Of a DNA stretch of 34,693 nt, positions 16,765-23,643 are shown in pieces. The translations under genes and the position numbers were made by a program. The stretch spans positions 1 through 34,693 of the forward strand of contig OMTG01000120.1 of assembly GCA_900313905.1 (NCBI GenBank), in the 5' to 3' direction. Below the pieces are notes generated by a model. The model made no database searches. It worked only from the letters and a program-made list of their open reading frames with translations, and was not told the DNA's origin. This DNA comes from an uncultured Actinomycetes bacterium (GTDB taxonomy: Bacteria; Actinomycetota; Coriobacteriia; Coriobacteriales; Atopobiaceae). How positions within the stretch are numbered: position 1 is the first letter of the stretch; the number at the start of each line of letters is the position of its first letter.

Positions 16765-17166
16765 ATGGGCTTTGCATGGCCGTGGAAGCGGCACAAGAAG
16801 ATGAACGAGGTGCCGGATGAGCTGGCAGCCGCCGAGCATGCTGGGGCCGTGGCTGAGAAGCTTGCTGGTTCGGGCACAGAGCCCCTCGCACGGCTCCGTC
16901 TTCGCTACGCTGGCAAGGTGCAGGCCGTGGGCTTCCGCTTCCAGGCACAGCTCCTCGCCCAGAAGGTGGGCGTCACCGGCTGGGTGAAGAACCTCGAAGG
17001 AGGGGATGTGCTCCTCGAGATCCAGGGGACCGAGGCGCAGCTCGCAGCTTTCCAGCGCGGGATCGAGGACCTCTCCCAGAGCGGCAATACCTGGATCGAG
17101 GCACGTCTGGCCGAGCGCGAGCGCAGGCCCGTCGAACAGGAAAGCACGTTCCGGGTACTATATTGA
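16765..17166 (+). CDS. acyP: Acylphosphatase with N-terminal extension
   Basis: Hydrolyses acyl phosphates such as carbamoyl or acetyl phosphate. The ATG at 16765 is preceded by AAGGAGG (16752-16758). The acylphosphatase domain occupies residues ~42-133: YAGKVQAVGFRFQAQLLA supplies the phosphate-binding loop and catalytic Arg58, and GVTGWVKNLEGGDVLLEIQG supplies the catalytic Asn76. The usual 'VQGVGFR' is VQAVGFR here. The first ~40 residues (MGFAWPWKRHKKMNEVPDEL...) are not part of the ~90-residue family domain and look like a flexible charged extension. The domain call is firm; the role of the extension is unknown. Confidence 0.92.
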   Translation: MGFAWPWKRHKKMNEVPDELAAAEHAGAVAEKLAGSGTEPLARLRLRYAGKVQAVGFRFQAQLLAQKVGVTGWVKNLEGGDVLLEIQGTEAQLAAFQRGIEDLSQSGNTWIEARLAERERRPVEQESTFRVLY

Positions 17167-17167
17167 G

Positions 17168-17188
17168 ATGCCTGCCAGATGCAGGCAT
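17168..17188 (+). other. Perfect hairpin after acyP
   Basis: ATGCCTGC / GCAGGCAT with a CAGAT loop, 2 bp beyond the acyP stop. There is no T tract, so it may be a weak terminator or a processing site between acyP and the deformylase homologue. Confidence 0.45.
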
Positions 17189-17213
17189 GAAGACACCATA
17201 GAAAGGCTCTTGC

Positions 17214-17633
17214 ATGATCAAGGAACTCGTGAAGGATACCGAAATCCTCTCCCAGCCCTGCGCCAAGGCGACGGCCGAGGATGCAGATCTGGCACAGGAT
17301 GTCGTGGACACGCTGAACTCGCTCGACGATGCCTCCTGCCTGGCTGCCAACCAGATTGGCGTGCCGAAGGCAGTCGTCGCCTTCGTGGACGACGACGGGA
17401 AGAACCATGTCTTCTACAACCCGAGGCTGCTTTTCGGCCTCCACGCCGTGAAGACCGAGGAAGGCTGCCTCACGAAGGATGAGCCGTCGAAGGTCACCCG
17501 CTACCAGAAGATCAGGGTCAGCTACGAGGAGCTCGTGGATGGCAAGCTCGTTGCCCGCACCCGCGATTTCACGGGCTGGTATGCGCAGATGATTCAGCAC
17601 ATGATCGACCACTGCCGTGGCAGGCTGGTCTAG
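17214..17633 (+). CDS. Peptide deformylase homologue with altered HExxH motif
   Basis: Member of the peptide deformylase family, 139 residues. Motif 1 appears as CLAANQIGV (residues 42-50; usual GxGLAAxQ). Motif 2 is EEGCLTKDE with metal ligand Cys85. Motif 3 is IQHMIDHCRG with His129 and His133. The catalytic Glu of HEIDH is replaced by Met130, so all three metal ligands are kept but the general base is lost. Classical PDF is ~150-190 residues, so this is a short version. It is downstream of acyP with an AAAGG ribosome binding site. It may be a paralogue with another activity or a regulatory form; the housekeeping def gene is probably elsewhere. Confidence 0.85.
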   Translation: MIKELVKDTEILSQPCAKATAEDADLAQDVVDTLNSLDDASCLAANQIGVPKAVVAFVDDDGKNHVFYNPRLLFGLHAVKTEEGCLTKDEPSKVTRYQKIRVSYEELVDGKLVARTRDFTGWYAQMIQHMIDHCRGRLV

Positions 17634-17781
17634 CCGGGACATCTTGTTCATTCACATTCAGGCATATCTTCTGTATCATTAAGCAAATTATCTATCGAAA
17701 GTATGCTTGGATTCGCATGCTTGGCTGTGGCCTGGGATGGATCCGGAGCTGCATGCTGAGCCAAAGGAGCGATGCTGAACC

Positions 17782-18261
17782 ATGCATGAACTCGTCACCT
17801 TCTTCTCTGCAACCGGAACGACGGCACAGGTGGCCCGGCGCATTGCCGTCATGCGCCATTGCGAGATGGTGCCCATCCTGCCGGAGCAGCCCTATACGGT
17901 TGCCGACCTCAACTGGGGAGACAAAGAGAGCAGGAGCTCCCGCGAGATGACGGACGAGAGCTGCCGGCCTGCCCTCCAGCCGCTGGGCAGGGACATCGCC
18001 GCCTACGACGTGATCTTTGTCGGCTACCCCATCTGGTGGGGCATCGAGCCGAGGGTGATCGACACGTTCCTGGAGAGCTATGACTTCACAGGCAAGATCA
18101 TCGTGCCCTTCGCCACGAGCGGCGGCTCGGGCATGGGCTCGAGCCCTGCCCGCATCCAGGCGCTGACGCCGGGATCGACCGTGCGGAGCGCCCGCCTTCT
18201 GCCGGTCACGGTGCCCGACGAGGTGCTGGAGGCCTGGCTGGGAGAGATGCGCTTCGAGTAG
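17782..18261 (+). CDS. Flavodoxin-family protein
   Basis: Flavodoxin-like FMN-binding electron carrier or oxidoreductase, 159 residues. The FMN phosphate loop is FFSATGTTAQVARRIA at residues ~7-22 (pattern S/T-x-T-G-T-T). FVGYPIWWGIEPRVIDTFL near residue 79 and VPFATSGGSGMGSS near residue 115 form the isoalloxazine-binding loops. This matches the Flavodoxin_4 group common in anaerobes. AAAGGAG lies 13 bp upstream, rather far; a short out-of-frame ATG sits in between. The partner is not evident from context. The gene ends at a shared bidirectional terminator. Confidence 0.9.
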   Translation: MHELVTFFSATGTTAQVARRIAVMRHCEMVPILPEQPYTVADLNWGDKESRSSREMTDESCRPALQPLGRDIAAYDVIFVGYPIWWGIEPRVIDTFLESYDFTGKIIVPFATSGGSGMGSSPARIQALTPGSTVRSARLLPVTVPDEVLEAWLGEMRFE

Positions 18262-18276
18262 GCGCAAAGAGATGGA

Positions 18277-18325
18277 AGACAGAAGATGCCGCAGGGTCGT
18301 GGGCTCTGCGGCATCTTTTCTGTCT
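18277..18325. terminator. Bidirectional terminator between flavodoxin and yczE-like genes
   Basis: A long stem with AGACAGAAGATGCCGCAG (18277-18294) pairing with CTGCGGCATCTTTTCTGTCT (18306-18325), with a small bulge. It lies between two convergent stop codons and has T-rich runs on the plus strand. Confidence 0.85.
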
Positions 18326-18339
18326 TGGGATGGGATTCT

Positions 18340-19050
18340 CTATTCCTCGATGAGGCTCCTGATTTTGCCGATCAGGGGGAGATGGGCGTTCACGAAGTTC
18401 ACGACGTTGCCTGTCACGAAGACCGTGAGGACCGTGCCGATGCCGACACCGTTCAGCGTGCCGAAGAGGACAAGGGAAAGGGCGACGGCCGAGGCGACGA
18501 GCACGGCGTCGAAGATGACCTTGACCGTGCCGAGGCGCTTGCCTGAGACCTGCGCCAAGGCGTGGACGATGCCTTCGCCGGGGACATAGGTGAGGCTCGG
18601 CGCGCATTCAATCGCGATGCCGCAGCCCAGGATGCAGCAGCCGAGGAGGCATCCAAGGAGCTGGATGGGGAAGAAGGTCGGCTGGTACCAGGAGAGGAGA
18701 TCCATCTGAAGGCCGAGGAAGCTCGAGAAGATCACGTTCGCCACGATCTGGACGAGCTGTCCCGGGAAGAAGGAACGGCCGAGCAGGATGATCTGGACCA
18801 CGACGAAGGCCATGTTCACGACGAAGGTCGCTGCAGCATAGCTGATCCTCGGATCGGCGAGGCTCCAGATGTAGGGGAGGCTCGAGATCTGGGAGGTGCC
18901 AAGACCCGAGCGGGTGATGAGGGCGATGCCCAGCGTGTTCACCAGAAGGCCAAGGCAGAACCAGAAGCAGCGCTGGATGAAGCGGAGCTCCGGACGTGCC
19001 TCATCCTGAAGCGTGATTTCCAACATCTCGTTCTCTGCTGCCTGCTGCAT
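18340..19050 (-). CDS. YczE/YitT-like integral membrane protein
   Basis: Polytopic membrane protein of 236 residues with about five hydrophobic segments. The first is FIQRCFWFCLGLLVNTLGIALITRSGLGTS, whose GIALI...GLGTS pattern is typical of the YczE/YyaS family. Later come VNMAFVVVQIILLG, LLGCLLGCCILGCGIAIE and VASAVALSLVLFGTLNGVGIGT. The C-terminal FVNAHLPLIGKIRSLIEE is cytoplasmic-looking. The ATG at 19050 follows GGAAGG. It lies 3 bp behind a MarR regulator in the same operon, so it is probably controlled by it. The transported substrate or role is unknown. Confidence 0.85.
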   Translation of the reverse strand: MQQAAENEMLEITLQDEARPELRFIQRCFWFCLGLLVNTLGIALITRSGLGTSQISSLPYIWSLADPRISYAAATFVVNMAFVVVQIILLGRSFFPGQLVQIVANVIFSSFLGLQMDLLSWYQPTFFPIQLLGCLLGCCILGCGIAIECAPSLTYVPGEGIVHALAQVSGKRLGTVKVIFDAVLVASAVALSLVLFGTLNGVGIGTVLTVFVTGNVVNFVNAHLPLIGKIRSLIEE

Positions 19051-19053
19051 CTT

Positions 19054-19497
19054 CTATCCTTCCTTTTTCGTCGTGGTACCTGCTTTTCTGTCCTGCACGA
19101 GATGTGCGAGCACCCGTCGCGTCGCCTCGAGGTCCTCTGCTGGCACATCTGCCCAGAACTCCTCATCGAAGGCGAGGATGAGGCGCTTGGCCTCCTGTGC
19201 GACAGAGCGTCCCTCCTCGGTCAGCCAGATGTGCTGGATCCTCCGGTCACGCTCGTCTGCCGTGCGGCGGATGAGGCCCTTCTTCTCCATGCGGGAGAGG
19301 ATGGAGGCGACGGTCGACTTGTCCATGCAGAATGCCTGGCAGACCTCGCGTGCCTCCCCTCCATCGTGCTCGAGGAGATATTCGAGGACCTTCGGCTGCC
19401 CCGGTGTGAGTCCCAGCTCTGACACCGCCTCGTTGATGCCCCTGCTTGAGGCATTGAAGGCGACCAGAAGCAGATAGTGCATTTCATCGGCGAGCAT
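19054..19497 (-). CDS. MarR-family transcriptional regulator
   Basis: Winged-helix regulator, 147 residues. Seen: LGLTPGQPKVLEYLLEHDGG (helix 2 to 3), CQAFCMDKSTVASILSRMEKKGLIRRTADERDRRIQHIWLTEEGRSV (recognition helix and wing with the DxRD signature), and a C-terminal dimerisation helix. It is the first gene of a two-gene operon with the YczE-like protein and has a good promoter with repeated GTTTGC boxes. It most likely represses its own operon; the ligand is unknown. Confidence 0.93.
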   Translation of the reverse strand: MLADEMHYLLLVAFNASSRGINEAVSELGLTPGQPKVLEYLLEHDGGEAREVCQAFCMDKSTVASILSRMEKKGLIRRTADERDRRIQHIWLTEEGRSVAQEAKRLILAFDEEFWADVPAEDLEATRRVLAHLVQDRKAGTTTKKEG

Positions 19498-19520
19498 GTC
19501 TGTCCTTTCTCTCTAGGTCT

Positions 19521-19549
19521 ATAATAGTACGTATGCAAACAGTTAGCAA
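19521..19549 (-). promoter_or_regulatory. Promoter of the marR-yczE operon
   Basis: On the minus strand TTGCTA (19549-19544), a 17-bp spacer and TATTAT (19526-19521) form a good sigma70-type promoter. GTTTGC occurs twice and TTAG...CTAA inverted arms overlap the -35 region, a likely MarR operator. Confidence 0.65.
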
Positions 19550-19618
19550 GCAAACTAATAAGAAATTTCCAGCTCTTTCCTGCACATATTCAGCTCATGG
19601 CATGTGGTCCGTGCATGC

Positions 19619-19711
19619 GAAGATGCGCTATTCGTGCAATCTGGAGCATATGAAGACGTGCTATTCGTGCTGAATTCAGGATGCAAAGATGTGCTATTCG
19701 TGCAAAATAGG
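19619..19711 (+). repeat. Array A: three 33-bp repeat units
   Basis: The core GCTATTCGTGC occurs at 19627, 19660 and 19693, exactly 33 bp apart, each preceded by AAGA-Y-G-Y. The region between cores is less conserved. Array A is highly similar to array B over about 90 bp and lies in the same orientation, so the ATPase gene between them has direct-repeat flanks. In the plus frame the units read as short peptides (MRYSCNLEHMKTCYSC then stop). Confidence 0.9.
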
Positions 19712-19745
19712 TATTGACCAGCACTTATAGAGATGGAGGAGACGC

Positions 19746-21101
19746 ATGCTCAGAAGGAAGGCATACAGCCAGCTGCTCAGGTGGAAGCAGGAAAAGCAGG
19801 GCAGGACCGCAGTGCTCCTCGAGGGGGCCAGACGTGTCGGAAAGAGCACGCTTGTGGAAGAGTTCGGCAAAAACGAATATGCCTCCTGTCTGGTGATCGA
19901 TTTCTATCAGGCGCCCAAGGAGATAAGAGGCTATTTCGAGGAATACCGTGCCGATCTGGATACCCTGTTTCTCTATCTCCAGGCATTCTATGGGGTGGAT
20001 CTCGTCGAGCGCAATTCGCTCATCGTCTTCGATGAGGTGCAGGCATATCCTGCAGCGCGCGGCCTCATCAAATACCTTGTGGCTGATGGCAGGTATGACT
20101 ATATAGAGACGGGGTCGCTGCTCTCAATCAAGCAGAACGTCGAGGGCATCATGATTCCCTCCGAGGAGCAGGCCATGCGGCTCGATCCCTTCGATTTCGA
20201 AGAGTTCCTATGGGCAATGAGGGAAGAGAATCTCGCAACGCTGATCAAGAAGCAGTTCGAGGCGCTCAAGCCGCTGCCGGAAGCCCTCCACAGGAAGGCT
20301 GCAGGGCTGCTGCGGGAATACATGCTGGTCGGTGGCATGCCCCGTGCGGTTGCGGTCTATGCGGAGCAGCGGAAGTTCGCCCCCGTCGATGAGGAGAAGC
20401 GCCAGATCCTCGAGCTCTACCGCAACGATGTAGGGCGCTTTGCCAAGGGGTACGAATTCAAGGTGATGTCGATCCTCGATAACATCCCCGGGCAGCTCTC
20501 GAAGCATGAGAAGAAGTTCACGCTTTCGTCGCTCGGCAAGTCTGCCCGCATGAGGAGCTATGAGGAGGCGTTCTTCTGGCTTGCCGATGCTCGCATTGCC
20601 AACATCTGCTATGCATCGAACGATCCGAGCGTTGGCCTGTGCCTCAATATGGAGCGGCTTTCCTTCAAGTGCTACATGGCTGATACTGGCCTTCTGGTCA
20701 CCCTGGCTTTTGCGGACAATGATGCAACCACCGAGGATGTCTACCGTGCCGTCCTCAGAGGGGATATTGGCATCAACGAGGGCATGCTGGTCGAGAATGT
20801 CGTGGCTCAGATGCTGACCGCATCGGGGCACAAGCTCTTCTTCTATTCGAGCTCGGGCGAGCGTGAGGACCGGATGGAGATTGATTTCCTGATAGCACGA
20901 CCTTATGCAAATGCGGCAGGAAAGCCGCGCATCAGCCCGATTGAAGTGAAGTCTCCCCGCCAGTACAGCACGACATCCCTCGATCGGTTCAAGCAGAAGT
21001 TCGGAAAAAGGATCGGTGCCCAATATGTGCTCCATCCCAAGCAGATGAAGATCGAGGGCGACCGCATCTATCTTCCGCTGTATATGGGCTGGTGCCTGTA
21101 G
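19746..21101 (+). CDS. AAA_14/DUF4143 ATPase with PD-(D/E)xK-like C-terminus
   Basis: P-loop ATPase of the common AAA_14 plus DUF4143 architecture, 451 residues. The ATG at 19746 follows GGAGGAG. Walker A is GARRVGKST (Lys33, Ser34); Walker B is SLIVFDEVQAYP (Asp96, Glu97); the sensor-like YIETGSLLSI follows near residue 119. The helical middle (LREYMLVGGMPRAV, residues ~189-202) leads to DUF4143. Near the end Glu350, Asp380 (MEIDFLIA) and Glu400-x-Lys402 (SPIEVKS) form a PD-(D/E)xK nuclease-like arrangement. The biological role of this family is not established; defence and genome maintenance have been suggested. It is flanked by direct repeat arrays A and B, and its 3' end is duplicated before array C. 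Confidence 0.92.
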   Translation: MLRRKAYSQLLRWKQEKQGRTAVLLEGARRVGKSTLVEEFGKNEYASCLVIDFYQAPKEIRGYFEEYRADLDTLFLYLQAFYGVDLVERNSLIVFDEVQAYPAARGLIKYLVADGRYDYIETGSLLSIKQNVEGIMIPSEEQAMRLDPFDFEEFLWAMREENLATLIKKQFEALKPLPEALHRKAAGLLREYMLVGGMPRAVAVYAEQRKFAPVDEEKRQILELYRNDVGRFAKGYEFKVMSILDNIPGQLSKHEKKFTLSSLGKSARMRSYEEAFFWLADARIANICYASNDPSVGLCLNMERLSFKCYMADTGLLVTLAFADNDATTEDVYRAVLRGDIGINEGMLVENVVAQMLTASGHKLFFYSSSGEREDRMEIDFLIARPYANAAGKPRISPIEVKSPRQYSTTSLDRFKQKFGKRIGAQYVLHPKQMKIEGDRIYLPLYMGWCL

Positions 21102-21111
21102 GGGCATTTCC

Positions 21112-21208
21112 AGATGCGCTATTCGTGCAAATTGGAGCATATGAAGACGTGCTATTCGTGCAGAATCCGGGGTACGAAGAAGTGCCATTCGTGCAAACCC
21201 CCAATGTG
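21112..21208 (+). repeat. Array B: three 33-bp repeat units
   Basis: Cores at 21118, 21151 (GCTATTCGTGC) and 21184 (GCCATTCGTGC), again exactly 33 bp apart. The array starts 10 bp after the ATPase stop codon. The reading frame MRYSCKLEHMKTCYSC... runs open from here into the serpin gene, because 33 is a multiple of three and no stop intervenes. The serpin's own start and ribosome binding site are downstream. Confidence 0.9.
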
Positions 21209-21290
21209 CGAGGCACCGTTTGCCGGCTCGCGGGCGATCCCTGGGACCCTCCATATAGAATATTGCCAAGTCCGGGGGAGGGGAGGCCCT

Positions 21291-22634
21291 ATGGAACGTC
21301 TTTTCGAACGCCGCACTGCCTTGGCCATTCTTGGCCTGCCCCCTGCAGTTCTGCTGTGTTCGTCGCTTGCAGGCTGCGACACCAGCAAGCCGCAGGATGC
21401 CGCAATGTCCGCCAGCACCACCGACCTCACGGCATCCGTGGAGGCAGCCTCATCCTTCCAGGAATCTATCGGAGACCTCCTTATGGACCAGGCTGCGACC
21501 TTGGCTACCTATTCCTTCACAGCCCGCCTGCTGCAGGAGACCTGCTCTGCCGAGCCCCAGAGAAACGTGCTGGTCTCTCCTCTTTCAGCGCTCTTCGCCC
21601 TCGGCCTTGCTGAAGCTGGTGCAGCAGAGGAGACGCTCTCCCAGCTGGAGGCAGCAACCGGAATGGATGCTGATGGGCTTGCATCCTACCTGAATGCCTA
21701 CGCCCGGCGCATATCGGGCGAATCGCTTCACGATGCAGCCCAGAAGGGCGATGCTCTTGCCCTCAAGAGCGCCAATTCCATCTGGCTGCGCAGCTCGGAT
21801 AGCCTCGCTGTCTCCGATAGCTACCTTGCTGCCTGCAAGAGCAGCTTCTCTGCGCAGGCGTTCTCGGCGCCGTTCGATGCCATGACCGTCGACGATATCA
21901 ACGCCTGGGTCAGCAGCAGGACCGATGGGATGATCGACAGGATCGTCGATGAGATCTCTGGGAGCGACCAGCTCTTCCTTATCGATGCCCTTGCTTTCGA
22001 TGATGGATGGTACGAGCCCTTCGACGACAGCAAAGTCCAGGACGATATCTTCACCACAGAGGATGGGGACCAGCAGAACGTCCGCATGATGCATTCGCAT
22101 GAGACCGTCTATCTTGAGAACGACCTGGCAGAGGGTTTCCTGAAGCCCTATGAGGGGTTTGACTTCGCCTTCGTCGCGCTGCTCCCCAAGCAGGGCACGA
22201 AGCTCGCGGACCTTGTCTCGTCGTTTGATGGGACATCCCTGCACGACCTGGCCACAACCATCATCCCCGACGTCGAGGTCGATGCGGGCCTTCCCAAGTT
22301 CTCGCTTTCCTTCGAGACCACCCTCAACGACCAGCTCGCTGCAATGGGCGTGCAGGATGCCTTCGACCCCAGCCACGCGGACTTCTCGCGCATGGGCTCT
22401 GTGAAAGACGGCAATCTGGCGATAAGCCGCATCGTCCAGAAGACCTTCATGGACGTGAATGAGACCGGCACCAAGGCGGCCGCTGCCACCTCGATGGGGA
22501 TGTCTGGATCGAGCGCAGCTGCAGCCGAGCCCGAAGTCCGGGAGGTCATCCTCAACCGGCCCTTTGCCTATCTGATCATTGACTACGTGACCTCGACGGT
22601 GGTCTTTGCGGGGGTCGTGGCAAGCATGGAATGA
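21291..22634 (+). CDS. Secreted lipoprotein serpin (serine protease inhibitor)
   Basis: Suicide inhibitor of serine proteases, 447 residues, exported and lipid-anchored. The ATG at 21291 follows GGGAGGGGAGG. Residues 1-29 form a lipoprotein signal peptide (RRTALAILGLPPAVLLCSSLAGC) with lipobox LAGC and acceptor Cys29. The serpin fold covers residues ~70-447: NVLVSPLSALFALGLAEAGA, LKSANSIWL, and FVALLPKQGTKLADL. The hinge reads NETGTKAAAAT, the pattern of inhibitory serpins. The reactive loop continues SMGMSGSSAAAAE, placing P1-P1' near Ser-Ser by counting. It ends NRPFAYLIIDYVTSTVVFAGVVASM. Small residues at P1 suggest elastase-like targets, such as neutrophil elastase in the host. It is flanked by arrays B and C. 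Confidence 0.93.
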   Translation: MERLFERRTALAILGLPPAVLLCSSLAGCDTSKPQDAAMSASTTDLTASVEAASSFQESIGDLLMDQAATLATYSFTARLLQETCSAEPQRNVLVSPLSALFALGLAEAGAAEETLSQLEAATGMDADGLASYLNAYARRISGESLHDAAQKGDALALKSANSIWLRSSDSLAVSDSYLAACKSSFSAQAFSAPFDAMTVDDINAWVSSRTDGMIDRIVDEISGSDQLFLIDALAFDDGWYEPFDDSKVQDDIFTTEDGDQQNVRMMHSHETVYLENDLAEGFLKPYEGFDFAFVALLPKQGTKLADLVSSFDGTSLHDLATTIIPDVEVDAGLPKFSLSFETTLNDQLAAMGVQDAFDPSHADFSRMGSVKDGNLAISRIVQKTFMDVNETGTKAAAATSMGMSGSSAAAAEPEVREVILNRPFAYLIIDYVTSTVVFAGVVASME

Positions 22635-22639
22635 GCGCC

Positions 22640-22720
22640 AGACCATCTGGATATCCATGGCCGAAGGCGATTGCATCCATCTCCCGCTGCAGAGGGGCTG
22701 GTGCTTCTGGCAGCATTTCC
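22640..22720 (+). pseudogene. Orphan 3'-end remnant of a DUF4143 ATPase gene
   Basis: Directly after the serpin, MAEGDCIHLPLQRGWCFW can be translated. It matches the ATPase C-terminus KIEGDRIYLPLYMGWCL. At DNA level GGGCTGGTGC and then GCATTTCCAGATGCGC are shared with the ATPase end and its junction with array B. The remnant thus sits before array C exactly as the intact gene sits before array B. No upstream part of the ATPase gene is left. Confidence 0.8.
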
Positions 22721-22812
22721 AGATGCGCCATCCGTGCATATCGGGGTCTGCGAAGACGTGCCATTCGTGCAGAATCAGGGATATGAAGATACGCTATTCG
22801 TGCAAGGAATGA
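22719..22812 (+). repeat. Array C: three 33-bp repeat units
   Basis: Cores at 22727 (GCCATCCGTGC), 22760 (GCCATTCGTGC) and 22793 (GCTATTCGTGC), exactly 33 bp apart, same orientation as A and B. An ATG-started frame (22723-22812) would encode a 29-residue Cys-rich peptide beginning MRHPCISGSAK, but no ribosome binding site precedes it. Confidence 0.9.
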
Positions 22813-22860
22813 GGGATTGCCTGCCCAGAAGGCCCTATGGCCAGAAGCTCCAGACAAAGC

Positions 22861-22888
22861 GATGCGGCCTCCCAGAGGAGGCCGCATC
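22861..22888 (-). terminator. Terminator of the SIS-domain gene
   Basis: A perfect 12-bp stem GATGCGGCCTCC / GGAGGCCGCATC with a CAGA loop. On the minus strand it is followed by GCTTTGTCT. It lies 22 bp beyond the gene's stop. Confidence 0.85.
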
Positions 22889-22910
22889 GGAGTCGTCTTG
22901 GAAAGCGATA

Positions 22911-23531
22911 TCAGGCAAGCTCTTCGTCGAAGGCCCGGGCGTACTGGGTGAAGAGGCGATCGAAGAAATAGGTCACGCCGAAGGTCGCGAAGATGCGGTG
23001 CAGGGCAGAGCCCTCCTCGGCGCCCTTGCCAAGTGCCATCACCTCATTGAACGAGCTGTGGAGGGCAGGATCTTCCGAGGCAGTCACAATCACCTTGTAG
23101 GCGCGGCTGCGCTGGATGCGGTCGATCTGCCGGCGGGCGAAGCCGTTGGAGGTCGTGACGACGATCAGGAGGTCCGAGGGCATCATCGCGGTGACGGAGT
23201 TGATCTCGGGGGCAGACTCCGAAATCAGGCGCACGACCTTGCCTTCTGCCAGCATGGCCTGCTGGAACTCGCGCAGGGACAGCATCGAGGCGTCGGTCGC
23301 GAAGATCACCACATGCTTGCAGTCATGGAGCGTCGAGGCGAGGCGGAGGAGCGCCCCATCCTCTGAGAGCTTGTCGACCTCGTCGTAGATCGCATCGAGG
23401 TCCTGATGGAGGTTTCTCCCCTCATCGCGCTCGGCCTTCGCATAGACGAGGTAGTGGCGACGGAGTTCGGCTATCTGCTCGTCGGTCAGGGACTGCGGCA
23501 GCATCGTGATCTTGAATCCTATTTCGCTCAT
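22911..23531 (-). CDS. SIS-domain protein, RpiR-like without a DNA-binding domain
   Basis: Sugar-phosphate-binding SIS domain, 206 residues. The core is visible at residues ~72-190: CKHVVIFATDASMLSLREFQQAML, SDLLIVVTTSNGF and YKVIVTASEDPAL, with a C-terminal helix FATFGVTYFFDRLFTQYARAF typical of RpiR regulators. RpiR proteins are usually ~280 residues with an N-terminal helix-turn-helix. Here the first 70 residues (SLTDEQIAELRRHYLVYAKAERDEG...) do not show one. The ATG follows GGAGG, so the short form is genuine rather than miscalled. It lies downstream of glgB on the same strand, 112 bp away, without a clear terminator, so it may act in glycogen or sugar-phosphate metabolism as a binding or isomerase-like protein. 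Confidence 0.8.
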   Translation of the reverse strand: MSEIGFKITMLPQSLTDEQIAELRRHYLVYAKAERDEGRNLHQDLDAIYDEVDKLSEDGALLRLASTLHDCKHVVIFATDASMLSLREFQQAMLAEGKVVRLISESAPEINSVTAMMPSDLLIVVTTSNGFARRQIDRIQRSRAYKVIVTASEDPALHSSFNEVMALGKGAEEGSALHRIFATFGVTYFFDRLFTQYARAFDEELA

Positions 23532-23643
23532 AGGGGCCTCCAGGGCTCATGGTGGAAGGTGTGGCTGCTCTCAAGTCTAGCGTCTGGCACAAGGGGCCGC
23601 GCTGCCTTTTCGGCATCCTGCTCCAGCAGTATGCGAATGGGCG

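Noticed and set aside
21114-21290. N-terminal extension of the serpin through array B
   Set aside because: A strong ribosome binding site and a proper lipoprotein signal peptide begin at 21291; the extension is only the open frame of the repeat array.
19619-22812. The three repeat arrays as CRISPR
   Set aside because: Only three units each, 33-bp period, core of 11 bp with weakly conserved rather than unique spacers, and no cas genes nearby.
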